Below, piece by piece: positions 8,907 to 18,403 of a DNA stretch of 64,000 bases. Numbering within the stretch: the stretch's first letter is position 1; each line of letters begins with the position of its first letter. Both the position numbers and the translations under genes were made by a program. The stretch is from Thalassotalea nanhaiensis (GTDB lineage: Bacteria; Pseudomonadota; Gammaproteobacteria; Enterobacterales; Alteromonadaceae), in contig NZ_CP134146.1 in the NCBI RefSeq assembly GCF_031583575.1, forward strand, positions 4,154,001-4,218,000, in the 5' to 3' direction. A model generated the notes under the pieces. It did not search any database. It was not told the origin of the DNA and was given only the letters and a program-made list of their open reading frames with translations.

Positions 8907-11228
8907 ATGATAAACATTTCGCAAACCATTGCCGAAGAATTAAAGGTTAACACCAACCAGATTAATGCAGCAATAGCATTGCTTGATGATGGCTCCACTG
9001 TGCCATTTATTGCCCGTTACCGTAAAGAAGCAACCCAGGGATTGGATGACAACCATTTGCGCCACTTAGAGCAACGTTTAACGTATTTGCGCGAACTGGA
9101 AGATCGCAAAAATTTAGTATTAAAGAACATAAAAGAGCAAGGTAAGTTAACTGATTCATTAAAACAACAAATCCATAGCGTCGATAATAAGACTGAGTTG
9201 GAAGATTTATACCTACCATTTCGCCCTAAACGTCGAACTAAAGGGCAAATAGCAATAGAGGCTGGCCTAGAGCCGTTAGCAAACAAGCTCTATCAGGATT
9301 GGTCATTAGACCCTGAACAAGCAGCGGCTAGTTTCATTAATACAGATACAAACTTCAGTGACGCTAAAGCCGTTTTAGAAGGTGCTTGTTATATCTTAAT
9401 GGAGCGTTTAAGCGAAAATGCCTCGTTAATACAGAAGTTGCGTAAACATTTAATTAAACAAGCATACCTAACCAGTAATGTCGTTAAGGGTAAAGAAAAG
9501 GCTGCACAGAAGTTCAAAGATTACTTTGAACATTCTGAAATGCTGGCCAAGGTACCATCACATCGTGCTTTGGCTATGCTAAGAGGCCGAAATGAAGGTT
9601 TGTTACAGTTAAACCTAGATGTAGATCCAGGTTTTGAAAAAAATGCCGAATCGAGTTGTGAGCAAATTATTCGCGACCATTTCAGTCTACGTTTATCAGC
9701 ACAGCCCGCAGCTCAGTGGCTTAATAAGGTTGTACGTTTAACCTGGCGAGTAAAACTTGCCTTATCGCTTGAAAATGAGTTATTAACGGCAATGCGTGAA
9801 CGTGCAGAAGCCGCAGCAATAAAAGTTTTTGCCGATAATTTGAAAGATTTATTAATGGCTGCCCCTGGCGGCGCTAAAGTGACCATGGGTATTGATCCGG
9901 GCATACGTACTGGTTGTAAAATAGCCATTGTTGATGGAACATCTAAATTACTCTACACCACCACCATCTACCCTCATGAGCCACAAAAACATTGGGATAA
10001 ATCAATACGGACTATTTCTACCTTAGTGCAACAATACAAAGTCGAGCTTATTGCCATAGGTAACGGTACCGGTTCACGTGAAACCGACAAACTGGCAGGT
10101 GAAGCAATTGCAAAACTGTCAGCAAATAAACCAAATAAAATTATTGTTTCTGAAGCGGGAGCCAGCATTTATTCCGCGTCAGAATTCGCTGCAAATGAGT
10201 TTCCTGACTTGGATGTTTCATTGCGTGGCGCGGTGTCAATTGGCCGTCGTTTACAGGACCCGCTTGCTGAATTGGTAAAAATCGAAGCAAAAGCCATTGG
10301 TGTTGGTCAATACCAACATGATGTAAGCCAAAGCCAGTTAAGCAAAACCCTTGATGGCGTGGTAGAGGATTGTGTAAATGCTGTCGGTGTTGATCTTAAC
10401 AGTGCGTCTGTACCATTACTTAACCGCGTGTCTGGGTTATCTAAAACAATGGCGCAAAACATTGTTCAATACCGTGAGCAGAATGGTCGATTTGAAAAAC
10501 GTAATGAATTGAAAAAAGTAGCTCGTTTAGGACCAAAAGCGTTTGAACAAGCAGCAGGTTTCTTACGTATTAATAACGGTAAAAATTTACTCGACAGCTC
10601 TGGTGTTCACCCGGAAAGTTATAGTGTGGTAGAAAGTATTATTGATAAATCTGCGGTAACGATTAATGACTTAATTGGCGACTCTAATTTATTAAATGCC
10701 TTAAACCCAGAAGAATTTACCAATGAACAATTTGGATTGCCGACCGTTAAAGACATCATCAGCGAATTAGACAAGCCAGGCAGAGATCCTCGTCCAGAAT
10801 TTAAAACGGCAACCTTCAAAGAAGGTGTGAATACCATCAACGATCTTGAGCTTAATATGACCCTTGAAGGCGTTATTTCAAATGTGACCAACTTTGGTGC
10901 TTTTGTCGACATTGGCGTTCATCAAGACGGTTTGGTTCATATCTCTTCTTTGACCAATAAGTTTGTGAGCGACCCTCGTGAAATTGTCAAAGCTGGTGAT
11001 ATTGTAAAGGTAAAAGTTTTGGAAGTTGATCCAAGTAGAAAACGCATTAGCTTAACCATGCGACTTGAAGAATCTGCCAATAGTAATAACCAACATAAAG
11101 CCAAGCAGCATAACAAGCCAAAACAACAACCCACTAAAAACCATGCGGCAAAGCAAAAGCCACAACAACCGCAAAATAGCATGATGGGCAATGCCTTTGC
11201 TGATGCATTTGCGAAAGCAAAGAAATAG
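8907..11228 (+). CDS. tex: Tex/YhgF family RNA-binding transcription accessory protein
   Basis: Tex is a cytoplasmic nucleic-acid-binding protein needed for normal gene expression in several bacteria. The 773-residue product has the helical N-terminal region ([28 protein letters not shown]). A YqgF/RuvC-like domain starts around residue 325 ([18 protein letters not shown]). Tandem helix-hairpin-helix motifs follow at about 500-555 ([19 protein letters not shown]), then an S1 domain at about 655-720 ([16 protein letters not shown]). The last 50 residues are a Lys/Gln/Asn-rich low-complexity tail. The glycerate kinase gene starts 8 bases after the stop. Confidence 0.95.
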   Translation: MINISQTIAEELKVNTNQINAAIALLDDGSTVPFIARYRKEATQGLDDNHLRHLEQRLTYLRELEDRKNLVLKNIKEQGKLTDSLKQQIHSVDNKTELEDLYLPFRPKRRTKGQIAIEAGLEPLANKLYQDWSLDPEQAAASFINTDTNFSDAKAVLEGACYILMERLSENASLIQKLRKHLIKQAYLTSNVVKGKEKAAQKFKDYFEHSEMLAKVPSHRALAMLRGRNEGLLQLNLDVDPGFEKNAESSCEQIIRDHFSLRLSAQPAAQWLNKVVRLTWRVKLALSLENELLTAMRERAEAAAIKVFADNLKDLLMAAPGGAKVTMGIDPGIRTGCKIAIVDGTSKLLYTTTIYPHEPQKHWDKSIRTISTLVQQYKVELIAIGNGTGSRETDKLAGEAIAKLSANKPNKIIVSEAGASIYSASEFAANEFPDLDVSLRGAVSIGRRLQDPLAELVKIEAKAIGVGQYQHDVSQSQLSKTLDGVVEDCVNAVGVDLNSASVPLLNRVSGLSKTMAQNIVQYREQNGRFEKRNELKKVARLGPKAFEQAAGFLRINNGKNLLDSSGVHPESYSVVESIIDKSAVTINDLIGDSNLLNALNPEEFTNEQFGLPTVKDIISELDKPGRDPRPEFKTATFKEGVNTINDLELNMTLEGVISNVTNFGAFVDIGVHQDGLVHISSLTNKFVSDPREIVKAGDIVKVKVLEVDPSRKRISLTMRLEESANSNNQHKAKQHNKPKQQPTKNHAAKQKPQQPQNSMMGNAFADAFAKAKK

Positions 11229-11236
11229 AGTTTGGC

Positions 11237-12370
11237 TTGAAAATAGTTATCGCTCCAGATTCATTTAAAGAAAGCTTAACCGCCTTAGAAGTTGCTCATG
11301 CTATTGAGGCAGGGTTTAAGCAAGTATTTCCCGATGCAAAGTACGTAAAGATACCAATGGCCGATGGCGGGGAAGGCACCGTACAGGCACTTGTCGATGC
11401 AACCAAGGGCAATATAGTGCGTACCTCGGTAAAGGGTCCTCTACATGCACAGGTTGATAGTTTTTATGGCATTTTAGGGGATGGTGAAACCGCAGTGATA
11501 GAAATGGCCGCTGCGTCTGGTTTACACCTAATTGATGAAAGTGAGAAGGATGCCAAACTTACTTGCAGTTATGGCACTGGACAACTCATTAATGATGCTT
11601 TGGATAAAGGCATTAGAAAATTTGTCATTGGCCTTGGAGGCAGTGCAACAAATGATGGTGGCGCTGGTATGTTAACTGCGCTTGGCGCTGTATTAACAGA
11701 TAGCAATGGTAAACAAATACCAGCAGGCGGAATACATCTTCATCGACTCAATCACATAGATCAAACCAACATTCACCCACAACTAAGCCGCGCGACATTT
11801 CTTGTAGCTTGCGACGTAAGTAACCCATTATGTGGTGATTACGGTGCAAGTGCAGTTTTTGGTTCACAAAAAGGTGCATCAAAAACAGACATCGCGGAGT
11901 TGGATAAAAATTTATTACACTTTGGTCAAAAATTAGAAGCCGTAAGTAAAAAAACTATCGTTAATTTTTCAGGTTCTGGCGCTGCAGGTGGCATGGGTGC
12001 AAGTTTATTAGCCATATGTAATGCGCAGCTGCAATCCGGAATAGAGCTAGTTACTAGCACCCTAGATTTAGCTGATAAAGTGAAAAACGCTGACTTAGTG
12101 ATAACAGGTGAAGGAAGGATTGATGGCCAATCGGTATTTGGTAAAACACCTGTTGGTGTTGCTAAAGTGGCTAAGCAGCACGATTGCGCTGTTATCGCAA
12201 TTTCCGGTTCGGTTACGGATGATTATGATGTGGTCTTTCAACATGGCATAGACGCTGTTTTTCCCATTATTTCCGAGCCTTGCAGCTTATCCGAAGCATT
12301 AGCAAAAGGCGCCATAAATATTAAACGTACAGCATTTAACATAGCTAACACGCTAAAGCTAAACAATTGA
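11237..12370 (+). CDS. Glycerate kinase (GlxK/GarK family)
   Basis: The enzyme phosphorylates D-glycerate, probably to 2-phosphoglycerate as in GarK/GlxK. The 377-residue protein has the family N-terminus KIVIAPDSFKESLTA, the MADGGEGTVQALVDAT motif, the GLGGSATNDGGAGML glycine-rich stretch, and VITGEGRIDGQSVFGKTP near the C-terminus. The start is a TTG at 11237: the conserved N-terminus begins exactly there and no ATG is available. It follows tex by 8 bases and is likely read from the same transcript, although no functional link to Tex is known. Confidence 0.93.
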   Translation: MKIVIAPDSFKESLTALEVAHAIEAGFKQVFPDAKYVKIPMADGGEGTVQALVDATKGNIVRTSVKGPLHAQVDSFYGILGDGETAVIEMAAASGLHLIDESEKDAKLTCSYGTGQLINDALDKGIRKFVIGLGGSATNDGGAGMLTALGAVLTDSNGKQIPAGGIHLHRLNHIDQTNIHPQLSRATFLVACDVSNPLCGDYGASAVFGSQKGASKTDIAELDKNLLHFGQKLEAVSKKTIVNFSGSGAAGGMGASLLAICNAQLQSGIELVTSTLDLADKVKNADLVITGEGRIDGQSVFGKTPVGVAKVAKQHDCAVIAISGSVTDDYDVVFQHGIDAVFPIISEPCSLSEALAKGAINIKRTAFNIANTLKLNN

Positions 12371-12380
12371 TTTATAACAG

Positions 12381-12420
12381 ATTTAAAAATATACTGGCAA
12401 AGTACAAATGAGTGTTCTAT
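12381..12420 (+). repeat. Copy 2 of a short dispersed direct repeat
   Basis: This copy matches 8721-8741 at 19 of 21 bases and then repeats AGTGTTCTAT (12411-12420). It lies 40-80 bases upstream of the FMN reductase start, so it could contain promoter or operator elements. The differing spacer lengths argue against a rigid protein-binding site. Confidence 0.5.
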
Positions 12421-12459
12421 TGTAATATTTGGCCTGAATTATTATTGAAATTGTTCATT

Positions 12460-13041
12460 ATGAGTAAAATATTAGCGTTTTCTGGCAGCGCCAGAAAAAA
12501 CTCTTTTAACCAACAATTAGTATCAATAGCCGCTAGAGGAGCACAAGCTGCTGGCGCTGACGTTACGGTAATTAATTTGAAAGATTTTCCCATGCCTATT
12601 TTCAATCAGGATGATGAAACTGAACATGGTATGCCAGAAATCGCACAACAGCTTAAAAAACTTATCAGTGAGCATGATGGCTTTCTGATCGCCTCGCCTG
12701 AATACAACAGCTCATGTAGTCCGCTATTAATTAATGCCATTACTTGGGCATCTAGGGCAAACACACCTGACGAAGTACCATTAAGTGCATTTCAAGGTAA
12801 ATATGCTTCGATTATGGCTGCATCTCCTGGAGCTTTAGGGGGCTTGCGTGGTTTGGTCACATTACGGATGTTACTAGGTAATATCGATGTCACCGTGTTG
12901 CCTGAACAAATTGCCATAGGCAAAGCTTATTCGGCATTTGAGCAAGGTAAAATTAGTGATGAAATCAAACATAATCGAGCGAGGGAGATAGGTGCAAACC
13001 TACATACATTATTAACCAAGCTCAAACCTGAAGTTGAATAG
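12460..13041 (+). CDS. NAD(P)H-dependent FMN reductase, flavodoxin-like fold
   Basis: A 193-residue member of the NADPH-dependent FMN reductase family (ChrR/YieF-like quinone and flavin reductases). The N-terminus KILAFSGSARKNSFNQQL contains the FMN phosphate-binding loop GSARKNS. SPEYNSSCSPLLINAITW is the family's second signature, and AASPGALGGLRG is a third flavin-contact segment. I start it at the ATG at 12460, because the 16 residues read from an upstream alternative codon are not family-like. The physiological substrate (chromate, quinone or free FMN) cannot be decided from sequence. Confidence 0.9.
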   Translation: MSKILAFSGSARKNSFNQQLVSIAARGAQAAGADVTVINLKDFPMPIFNQDDETEHGMPEIAQQLKKLISEHDGFLIASPEYNSSCSPLLINAITWASRANTPDEVPLSAFQGKYASIMAASPGALGGLRGLVTLRMLLGNIDVTVLPEQIAIGKAYSAFEQGKISDEIKHNRAREIGANLHTLLTKLKPEVE

Positions 13042-13066
13042 AAATAACTATTTATTGCTCGAAATA

Positions 13067-13102
13067 TTGCCAACGTTCAAAAAACGTACTACATTACATA
13101 GT
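13067..13102 (+). promoter_or_regulatory. Candidate promoter and operator of the BlaI-type gene
   Basis: TTGCCA (13067-13072) and TACATT (13090-13095) are spaced by 17 bases and form a plausible sigma-70 promoter. The -10 overlaps ACTACATTACATAGT (13088-13102), whose ends ACTA/TAGT are inverted and which contains two TACA half-sites like those of BlaI/MecI operators. The half-sites are direct rather than inverted, so autoregulation here is a guess. Confidence 0.35.
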
Positions 13103-13130
13103 CTTATAGAATAAAAAAAAAGAGTAGGAT

Positions 13131-13511
13131 ATGACTAGTATTGCTGTTAGCAAAAAACCAACATCAGCAGAACTCAATTTACTGGCAACCCTATGGGAAA
13201 TTGGCCCTGCTACTGTCCGTCAAGTACATGAAGCTGTTTCTCAAAAACAAAACAGCGGTTACACTACCGTATTAAAAATACTACAAATAATGTTTAATAA
13301 GGGCTTTGTCGAACGTGATGAAAGTATGAGAGCCCATGTCTATTCAGCAAAAGTTAGTGCTGACCAAACACAGGCAGACCTTATTGAAGATTTAATTAAT
13401 TCCGCGTTTTCAGGCTCTAGTAAACAGCTAGTGTTACAGGCATTGAATCAAATTAAATCTAAAACAGACGTTGCTGATATTATGCAGGTACTAGAACAAC
13501 AATTAGCTTAG
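13131..13511 (+). CDS. BlaI/MecI/CopY-family transcriptional repressor
   Basis: The 126-residue protein has the BlaI/MecI winged-helix signature: PTSAELNLLATLWEIGPATVRQVHEAV, then GYTTVLKILQIMFNKGFVERDE. Its C-terminal helices would form the dimerisation region where these repressors are cleaved by BlaR1/MecR1 proteases. No M56-type BlaR1 peptidase gene is adjacent, which is the usual arrangement, so the inducing signal is unknown. It is convergent with the Spy-like gene and probably a single-gene unit. Confidence 0.88.
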   Translation: MTSIAVSKKPTSAELNLLATLWEIGPATVRQVHEAVSQKQNSGYTTVLKILQIMFNKGFVERDESMRAHVYSAKVSADQTQADLIEDLINSAFSGSSKQLVLQALNQIKSKTDVADIMQVLEQQLA

Positions 13512-13527
13512 CATTGATTAACTAACG

Positions 13528-14028
13528 TTAAACTTTAGGCTTATCTTTTTGTTGTTTTCTTTGTTTCATTTTCTCCTTCCTTAGCTGCCTTTTTTCCATG
13601 TGCTGTTGCTTTAACTCAGCGAGCTTTTCTTTCTGCTCAACTGTTAACAATTGATACATTTGGTGCATGCTCTTGGCTGAAATCAAGCTTGATTTTGCCT
13701 GATGCTCTGCTTTTTCTTGTTGTAATAAAATGAATGCATTTTCATCAAAGGTTTCAGCTTGAATAAGAGCCGTAAACTCTTCTTTATTTGCTTTTCGGTC
13801 ACCTTTCTCTGCCATTAACGCCTGCATTTGTTCTTTTTTAGCGAGCTGAATATCTTTAACTTGTTGTTGTTGCTCTTCAGTTAAGTCCAACTTACTCATA
13901 ACCCAGCGCATATCATCTCTTTTATCACCGCCTCTGTGAGAGCCACCTTGATCTTTTGCTGCTGCAGTAAAGCTTAATGCGCCAATAGCACAAACTAATA
14001 ATACAAATTTCGATAATTGTTTTGTCAT
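13528..14028 (-). CDS. Periplasmic Spy/CpxP-like LTxxQ-motif protein
   Basis: The 166-residue protein has a cleavable signal peptide (KFVLLVCAIGALSFTAAA) and a highly charged, helical mature part. Two LTxxQ-type motifs are present: LTEEQQQQVKDIQ and LTVEQKEKLAEL, the hallmark of CpxP and Spy. These proteins act in the periplasm as chaperones or as negative regulators of the CpxA sensor. It is divergent from the CpxR/CpxA pair with a candidate CpxR box between them, which mirrors the cpxP-cpxRA layout of E. coli. CpxP versus Spy cannot be settled by eye. Confidence 0.85.
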   Translation of the reverse strand: MTKQLSKFVLLVCAIGALSFTAAAKDQGGSHRGGDKRDDMRWVMSKLDLTEEQQQQVKDIQLAKKEQMQALMAEKGDRKANKEEFTALIQAETFDENAFILLQQEKAEHQAKSSLISAKSMHQMYQLLTVEQKEKLAELKQQHMEKRQLRKEKMKQRKQQKDKPKV

Positions 14029-14099
14029 GTTGTATTTTCCTTTATTAAGATTTCATAATTATAGTAGCTAATATCAATGCAAAGTTGTGCAAAGCAAAC

Positions 14100-14115
14100 G
14101 TAAAGATTAGGTAAA
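14100..14115 (+). promoter_or_regulatory. Candidate CpxR-binding box
   Basis: GTAAA at 14100-14104 is repeated at 14111-14115 with six bases between, close to the E. coli CpxR consensus of two direct GTAAA repeats about five bases apart. It lies in the divergent region, 72 bases upstream of the Spy/CpxP-like start and 67 bases upstream of cpxR, so it could control both. Confidence 0.6.
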
Positions 14116-14181
14116 GTCTGTGACGAATATCAAATAAATCGCTATGATAAAATCAAGCACGTTTAAATATAAAGTAACCCC

Positions 14182-14886
14182 ATGACTAATAAACACTTAT
14201 TGCTAATTGACGATGACCAAGAGTTGGTCGAACTACTGACTGAGTTTTTAACAAGCGAAGGCTTTCGAGTAAGTAGCGCTTTGGATGGCATTAGCGGATT
14301 AGAAAAGGCCAAAACAGAACAATACAGCTTAATTTTACTCGATGTGATGTTACCCGGCTTAAATGGATTTGAATTATTAAAAGCGCTAGGCGATAAACAC
14401 CACACCCCCATATTAATGTTAACGGCTAAAGGTGATGACACCGATAGAGTATTAGGTTTAGAGCTGGGCGCCGACGATTACCTACCCAAGCCATATAACC
14501 CCAGTGAATTACTTGCGCGTATTAAAGCTATATTGCGCCGCATTGATATCATTCAAAATAAAGATAAAGCCGTTACGCTTGAGCATAATAATGTATTAGT
14601 AAAAGGCGCAAGTAGAGAAGTATTTTGTCATGACCAGTTAGTGCTACTTACTGGAACAGAATTTGAAATGCTACATTTATTAATGGAAAACTTAGATACA
14701 ATCGTGTCTAAAGAACAACTTTCAGAGCAGATATTAGGTCGTTCACTTTGTGCTTATGACAGAAGTATCGATATGCACATCTCAAACATTCGTAAAAAAC
14801 TGCAATCGCATGCCCAATTAGATAAGATAAAAACTATTCGCGGTGTGGGTTATGTTTTTATGAGTGGAGATGAAAGTGTCGTTTAA
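14182..14886 (+). CDS. cpxR: CpxR-like envelope-stress response regulator
   Basis: A 234-residue OmpR/PhoB-family regulator. The receiver domain shows LIDDD (residues 8-12), the phosphoacceptor D54 in ILLDVMLPGLNG and the Lys of DDYLPKPYNPSEL. The winged-helix domain ends IKTIRGVGYVFMSGD. The assignment to CpxR rests on context: a divergent Spy/CpxP-like gene, a GTAAA-type box between them, and a CpxA-like kinase overlapping its 3' end. OmpR itself is already present at 7291. Confidence 0.85.
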   Translation: MTNKHLLLIDDDQELVELLTEFLTSEGFRVSSALDGISGLEKAKTEQYSLILLDVMLPGLNGFELLKALGDKHHTPILMLTAKGDDTDRVLGLELGADDYLPKPYNPSELLARIKAILRRIDIIQNKDKAVTLEHNNVLVKGASREVFCHDQLVLLTGTEFEMLHLLMENLDTIVSKEQLSEQILGRSLCAYDRSIDMHISNIRKKLQSHAQLDKIKTIRGVGYVFMSGDESVV

Positions 14887-16279
14887 AAAGGTTTTTAGTT
14901 CATTAACCTTAAAAGTCTTTCTAGGTTTCTGGATTATTGCTCTGTCTGCAATGTTTATCACTCGCTGGATCTCTATACAATTTATTGAATTTGATCGCGT
15001 ATCAGCAATAACACCAACCCAACAACAACAAATAGATAAAATCAGCAGCCGTGTTGAAGGTTTATCTAAACGCTCCAATATAAATATCATTAACCTTATT
15101 AATGAGAAAGATAGGCGAATGCCAAAAGAGGTGTGGCTTAAATCTCGAGCAAACAATAAAATTTTCACTAATTCCAGATATGCAAGACCTGACGTTTTTG
15201 AAGCCATTGCCAAGCAGAAGTTTACTCAAGCCGTTGTTACCAACATACGCGGCTATGAATTAATTGGTCCTATTCAAATAACTCAAAGAAGACAACAATT
15301 TAACTTATTTATAGGCAAACTTCATCGCCCTAAGGATATAGCAGGCTTTTTACATGGCATGCCAATCTGGCTGCGGGTATTTACTATGATATTCGTTACC
15401 GGTGGATTAATTTGGTTACTGTCATGGTATTTGATCAGGCCTTTGAAAAAGTTAACACAAGCTAGCCACCGTTTCGGCGGTGGTGATTTAACCGTAAGAC
15501 TGCCTGAATTTAATCAACGTAACGATGAAATTGGTAATTTAGGGCAAGCATTTAATGACATGGCTGAACATTTAGAAAGTTCTATTGGTGCGCAGCAACG
15601 TTTGCTTGGTGATGTTTCTCACGAATTAAGGTCACCATTAACCCGTTTACAATTAGCGTTATCTTTAGCAAACAAAGTAGAGAATAAGCCGGAAGAACTA
15701 ACAAAATATTTTGATCGCTTCAAAATAGAAATAAACCGCTTGGACGAAATGATTGCCCAAGCTTTGCAATTATCTAGAATTGAAAATCAACTGCAACAAA
15801 TAAACTTGCAGCAGATGTGTTTAACCGACTTAGTGGAACAACTCATTATTGATATAGAGTTACCACTAAAACAAAAACAGATTAGCCTTAACTTTAAATG
15901 TGATAAACGTTATCACATAACTGCCGACGTTAATCAATTAACCAGTGCTATTGAAAATATTATTAATAACGCCATTCGATACAGTCCTGAAAGCTCCATT
16001 ATTGAAGTTGTATTAACCGCTAAGGCTAATTTAATAATACTTACTATAAGTGACCAAGGCCGAGGTGTTCCAATCAATCAACTGGAACAAATATTTACGC
16101 CATTTTATCGCACTGCACAGGCTCGAGACAGAGTGAGTGGCGGTACAGGTTTAGGTCTTGCGATAGCAAGTAAAGCTATTCTAGCTCATCATGGTAAAAT
16201 TTATGCGCAAGCAGCCACAGCTAATGAAGACTATCCGGGATTGAAAGTTACCATCGAATTGCCTTATCCTAGTATCTGA
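14876..16279 (+). CDS. cpxA: CpxA-like envelope-stress sensor histidine kinase
   Basis: This inner-membrane sensor kinase is the partner of the adjacent CpxR-like regulator. It has an N-terminal membrane segment (KVFLGFWIIALSAMFITRW), a periplasmic sensor region, a second membrane segment (VFTMIFVTGGLIWLLSWYL), and a HAMP domain. The phosphoacceptor is H249 in DVSHELRSPLTRLQ, followed by an HATPase domain (NIINNAIRYSP, DQGRGVP, GTGLGLAIA). The GTG at 14876 has GGAG six bases upstream; ATG at 14870 and GTG at 14864 are in-frame alternatives. The gene overlaps the end of cpxR, indicating translational coupling. Confidence 0.88.
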   Translation: MSFKKVFSSLTLKVFLGFWIIALSAMFITRWISIQFIEFDRVSAITPTQQQQIDKISSRVEGLSKRSNINIINLINEKDRRMPKEVWLKSRANNKIFTNSRYARPDVFEAIAKQKFTQAVVTNIRGYELIGPIQITQRRQQFNLFIGKLHRPKDIAGFLHGMPIWLRVFTMIFVTGGLIWLLSWYLIRPLKKLTQASHRFGGGDLTVRLPEFNQRNDEIGNLGQAFNDMAEHLESSIGAQQRLLGDVSHELRSPLTRLQLALSLANKVENKPEELTKYFDRFKIEINRLDEMIAQALQLSRIENQLQQINLQQMCLTDLVEQLIIDIELPLKQKQISLNFKCDKRYHITADVNQLTSAIENIINNAIRYSPESSIIEVVLTAKANLIILTISDQGRGVPINQLEQIFTPFYRTAQARDRVSGGTGLGLAIASKAILAHHGKIYAQAATANEDYPGLKVTIELPYPSI

Positions 16280-16309
16280 CTTAGTGCGAAATTTCGAATT
16301 GGTAAATCA

Positions 16310-17368
16310 ATGCGCATATTTCTTATTTTAATCTATACAGCCCTGTTAGGAAGTATGCCAGCAATGAGCTCTCCGTTTCGCTTTACCCAAGAACATGAAT
16401 TAATCGCACAGCAATCTGTTATTGAAGCATTTTGGCAAAGCGGAGAATTTGCAAGCTTTAAAAGCTATGATCAACTTGATATCCACTATGCGCTATTTTT
16501 TAGCCCTACAAACACTCAGTGCATTGTTGTTTCTTTAGGACGATCTGAAAGCTACTTAAAATATAAAGAACTGATTTTTGATCTAGCAAACAATGGTTAT
16601 AACGTGGCGATTATAGATCATCGCGGACAAGGTTTATCTGAACGAGAGCTTACAGATAAGAGTAAAGGCTACGTTGGTGATTTTAATGATTACGTCGTCG
16701 ATATGCACCAATGGCTAGAAAATATTGTTAAACCAAAATGTAATCATGACCTATTCATGTTGGCTCATTCTATGGGAGGCACAATAGCAACACGATATGT
16801 TCAGCAATTTCCTCAAACATTTAATGCGCTAGTGCTATCTTCTCCTATGATAGCCATTGACGGCGGCCACATACCTGATTGGCTAAGCAAGGCTGTGATT
16901 AAAACCAGCCATTTTATAAACGCTCTATTTACTGAACAGTCAGCGTATTTCTTTGGTTACGGGCCTTATAAAGAAAAAGTTTTTGCTGGCAATGACTTAA
17001 TGCAGTCTGAAATTCGCTTTCAACTATTTAAACAAACCTATGAGCAAAACCCTCAACTACAACTTGGGGGAGTTACTTTCTCTTGGCTAAACAGTGCAAT
17101 AGAAACAGAAAAACTAATTTTTGAAAATTTAGCTGATATGCAAACACCAATACTACTGCTACAGTCTGAACATGACACTGTGGTGAGTAATGTTAAACAA
17201 CTGCATTTTTGTCAGCAGTTAAATGCTTTGCATCCGCAATCATGCCCAAATGGCCAACCCGTTGTGATAAAGTCGGCGCTACACGAATTACTGTTTGAAA
17301 AAGATGAAATTCGTAATGAAGCTTTAAACCAAGCACTAACCTGGTTTAATCAACATGGCCAAAATTAA
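16310..17368 (+). CDS. Secreted alpha/beta hydrolase, lysophospholipase-like (PldB type)
   Basis: The 352-residue protein begins with a signal peptide (MRIFLILIYTALLGSMPAMS), unlike cytoplasmic monoacylglycerol lipases. The alpha/beta-hydrolase core shows VAIIDHRGQGLSER, the nucleophile elbow LAHSMGGTIA (the Ser in AHSMGG), and late-chain acidic and His candidates in LLLQSEHDTVV and KSALHELLFE. This pattern matches the PldB/monoglyceride lipase family. It lies 30 bases after cpxA and may be co-transcribed, which would place a membrane-lipid hydrolase under envelope-stress control. The substrate is not certain. Confidence 0.8.
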   Translation: MRIFLILIYTALLGSMPAMSSPFRFTQEHELIAQQSVIEAFWQSGEFASFKSYDQLDIHYALFFSPTNTQCIVVSLGRSESYLKYKELIFDLANNGYNVAIIDHRGQGLSERELTDKSKGYVGDFNDYVVDMHQWLENIVKPKCNHDLFMLAHSMGGTIATRYVQQFPQTFNALVLSSPMIAIDGGHIPDWLSKAVIKTSHFINALFTEQSAYFFGYGPYKEKVFAGNDLMQSEIRFQLFKQTYEQNPQLQLGGVTFSWLNSAIETEKLIFENLADMQTPILLLQSEHDTVVSNVKQLHFCQQLNALHPQSCPNGQPVVIKSALHELLFEKDEIRNEALNQALTWFNQHGQN

Positions 17369-17387
17369 CTAATTATCATTCTGATTG

Positions 17388-18290
17388 TTAAGCTTTTTCG
17401 CGACAAAGTTCTCTTGGCACTACAGAATGTGGGTCTTGATGAATAAGCACTTCTGTATGTTCAAATTGTGCCAATAATGCCTGCTCAATTTGTTCCGCTA
17501 TTTTATGTGCTTCAACTAACACTAGTTGATCAGGTAACTCCAGATGAAATTGAATGAACTTCATTTTACCTGCTTGTCGCGTCCTTAATTCATGAAAGCC
17601 AAGGGCGTCTGTATTAGCGTTAATAATATCTTTGATAATACGTAAATCACTTTCATCCAACTCTTTGTCCATAAGATCATGCACACTGTGATAGATAATT
17701 TGTACAGCACCGACAATCAGAAATATACCAACTAAAATTGTAAAAATACCATCGGCATAAACCATATTAAATTGGCTTAACAGTAAGGCAACAATAACGC
17801 CAAGGTTTAAAAATAAATCGCTTTGGTAATGCAATGAGTCAGCGGCAATTGCTACAGATTTAGTTCGACTTATCACATATTTTTGTAAAATGACTAACGC
17901 CAAAGTTAATACTATAGCTAAGATACTGACACCAATTGCCACGTTACTATGCTCTATTGGGGTTGGATTAAACACCCGATCGGCGCCATGAAACATTAAC
18001 AATATTGCCGAGCCTAGTACAAATGATGATTGCATTAGTGCAGCCAAATTTTCAGCTTTACCATGCCCAAATTTATGCTCTTCATCTGCAGGAGCCAAAG
18101 AGAATCGCAAAATAATAAAACTGGTTAAAGATGCAAAGACATCCAACAGTGAATCCGTTGCAGAGGCCAACATTGCCGCAGAATTTGAGATCCACCAAGC
18201 ATAAATTTTAGTGGTTACCAAAATGAACGCGACAGCAACAGCTGCTTTACTGGCTAACTTCACTAAACTTTCATAATCTTTATTTTGCAT
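17388..18290 (-). CDS. fieF: Cation diffusion facilitator, FieF/YiiP-like Zn/Fe efflux transporter
   Basis: FieF exports divalent metals (Zn, Fe, Cd) from the cytoplasm using the proton gradient. The 300-residue protein has six membrane helices. The metal site of TM2 is D46-x3-D50 ([11 protein letters not shown]), and [12 protein letters not shown] in TM5 supplies the His/Asp pair. FGHGKAEN is the cytoplasmic loop signature, and the C-terminal domain has the metallochaperone-like fold ([18 protein letters not shown]). It is convergent with the lysophospholipase gene with a 19-base gap. Confidence 0.92.
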   Translation of the reverse strand: MQNKDYESLVKLASKAAVAVAFILVTTKIYAWWISNSAAMLASATDSLLDVFASLTSFIILRFSLAPADEEHKFGHGKAENLAALMQSSFVLGSAILLMFHGADRVFNPTPIEHSNVAIGVSILAIVLTLALVILQKYVISRTKSVAIAADSLHYQSDLFLNLGVIVALLLSQFNMVYADGIFTILVGIFLIVGAVQIIYHSVHDLMDKELDESDLRIIKDIINANTDALGFHELRTRQAGKMKFIQFHLELPDQLVLVEAHKIAEQIEQALLAQFEHTEVLIHQDPHSVVPRELCREKA

Positions 18291-18403
18291 TTACTACTGA
18301 TCTCAAAACTTTTTATAATTTATTTTACATCATATCGATTGGTAAGGTGAATAAGTCATTGTATAATCCATCACTTATATTCATAATTTTTATGCGAATC
18401 ACT

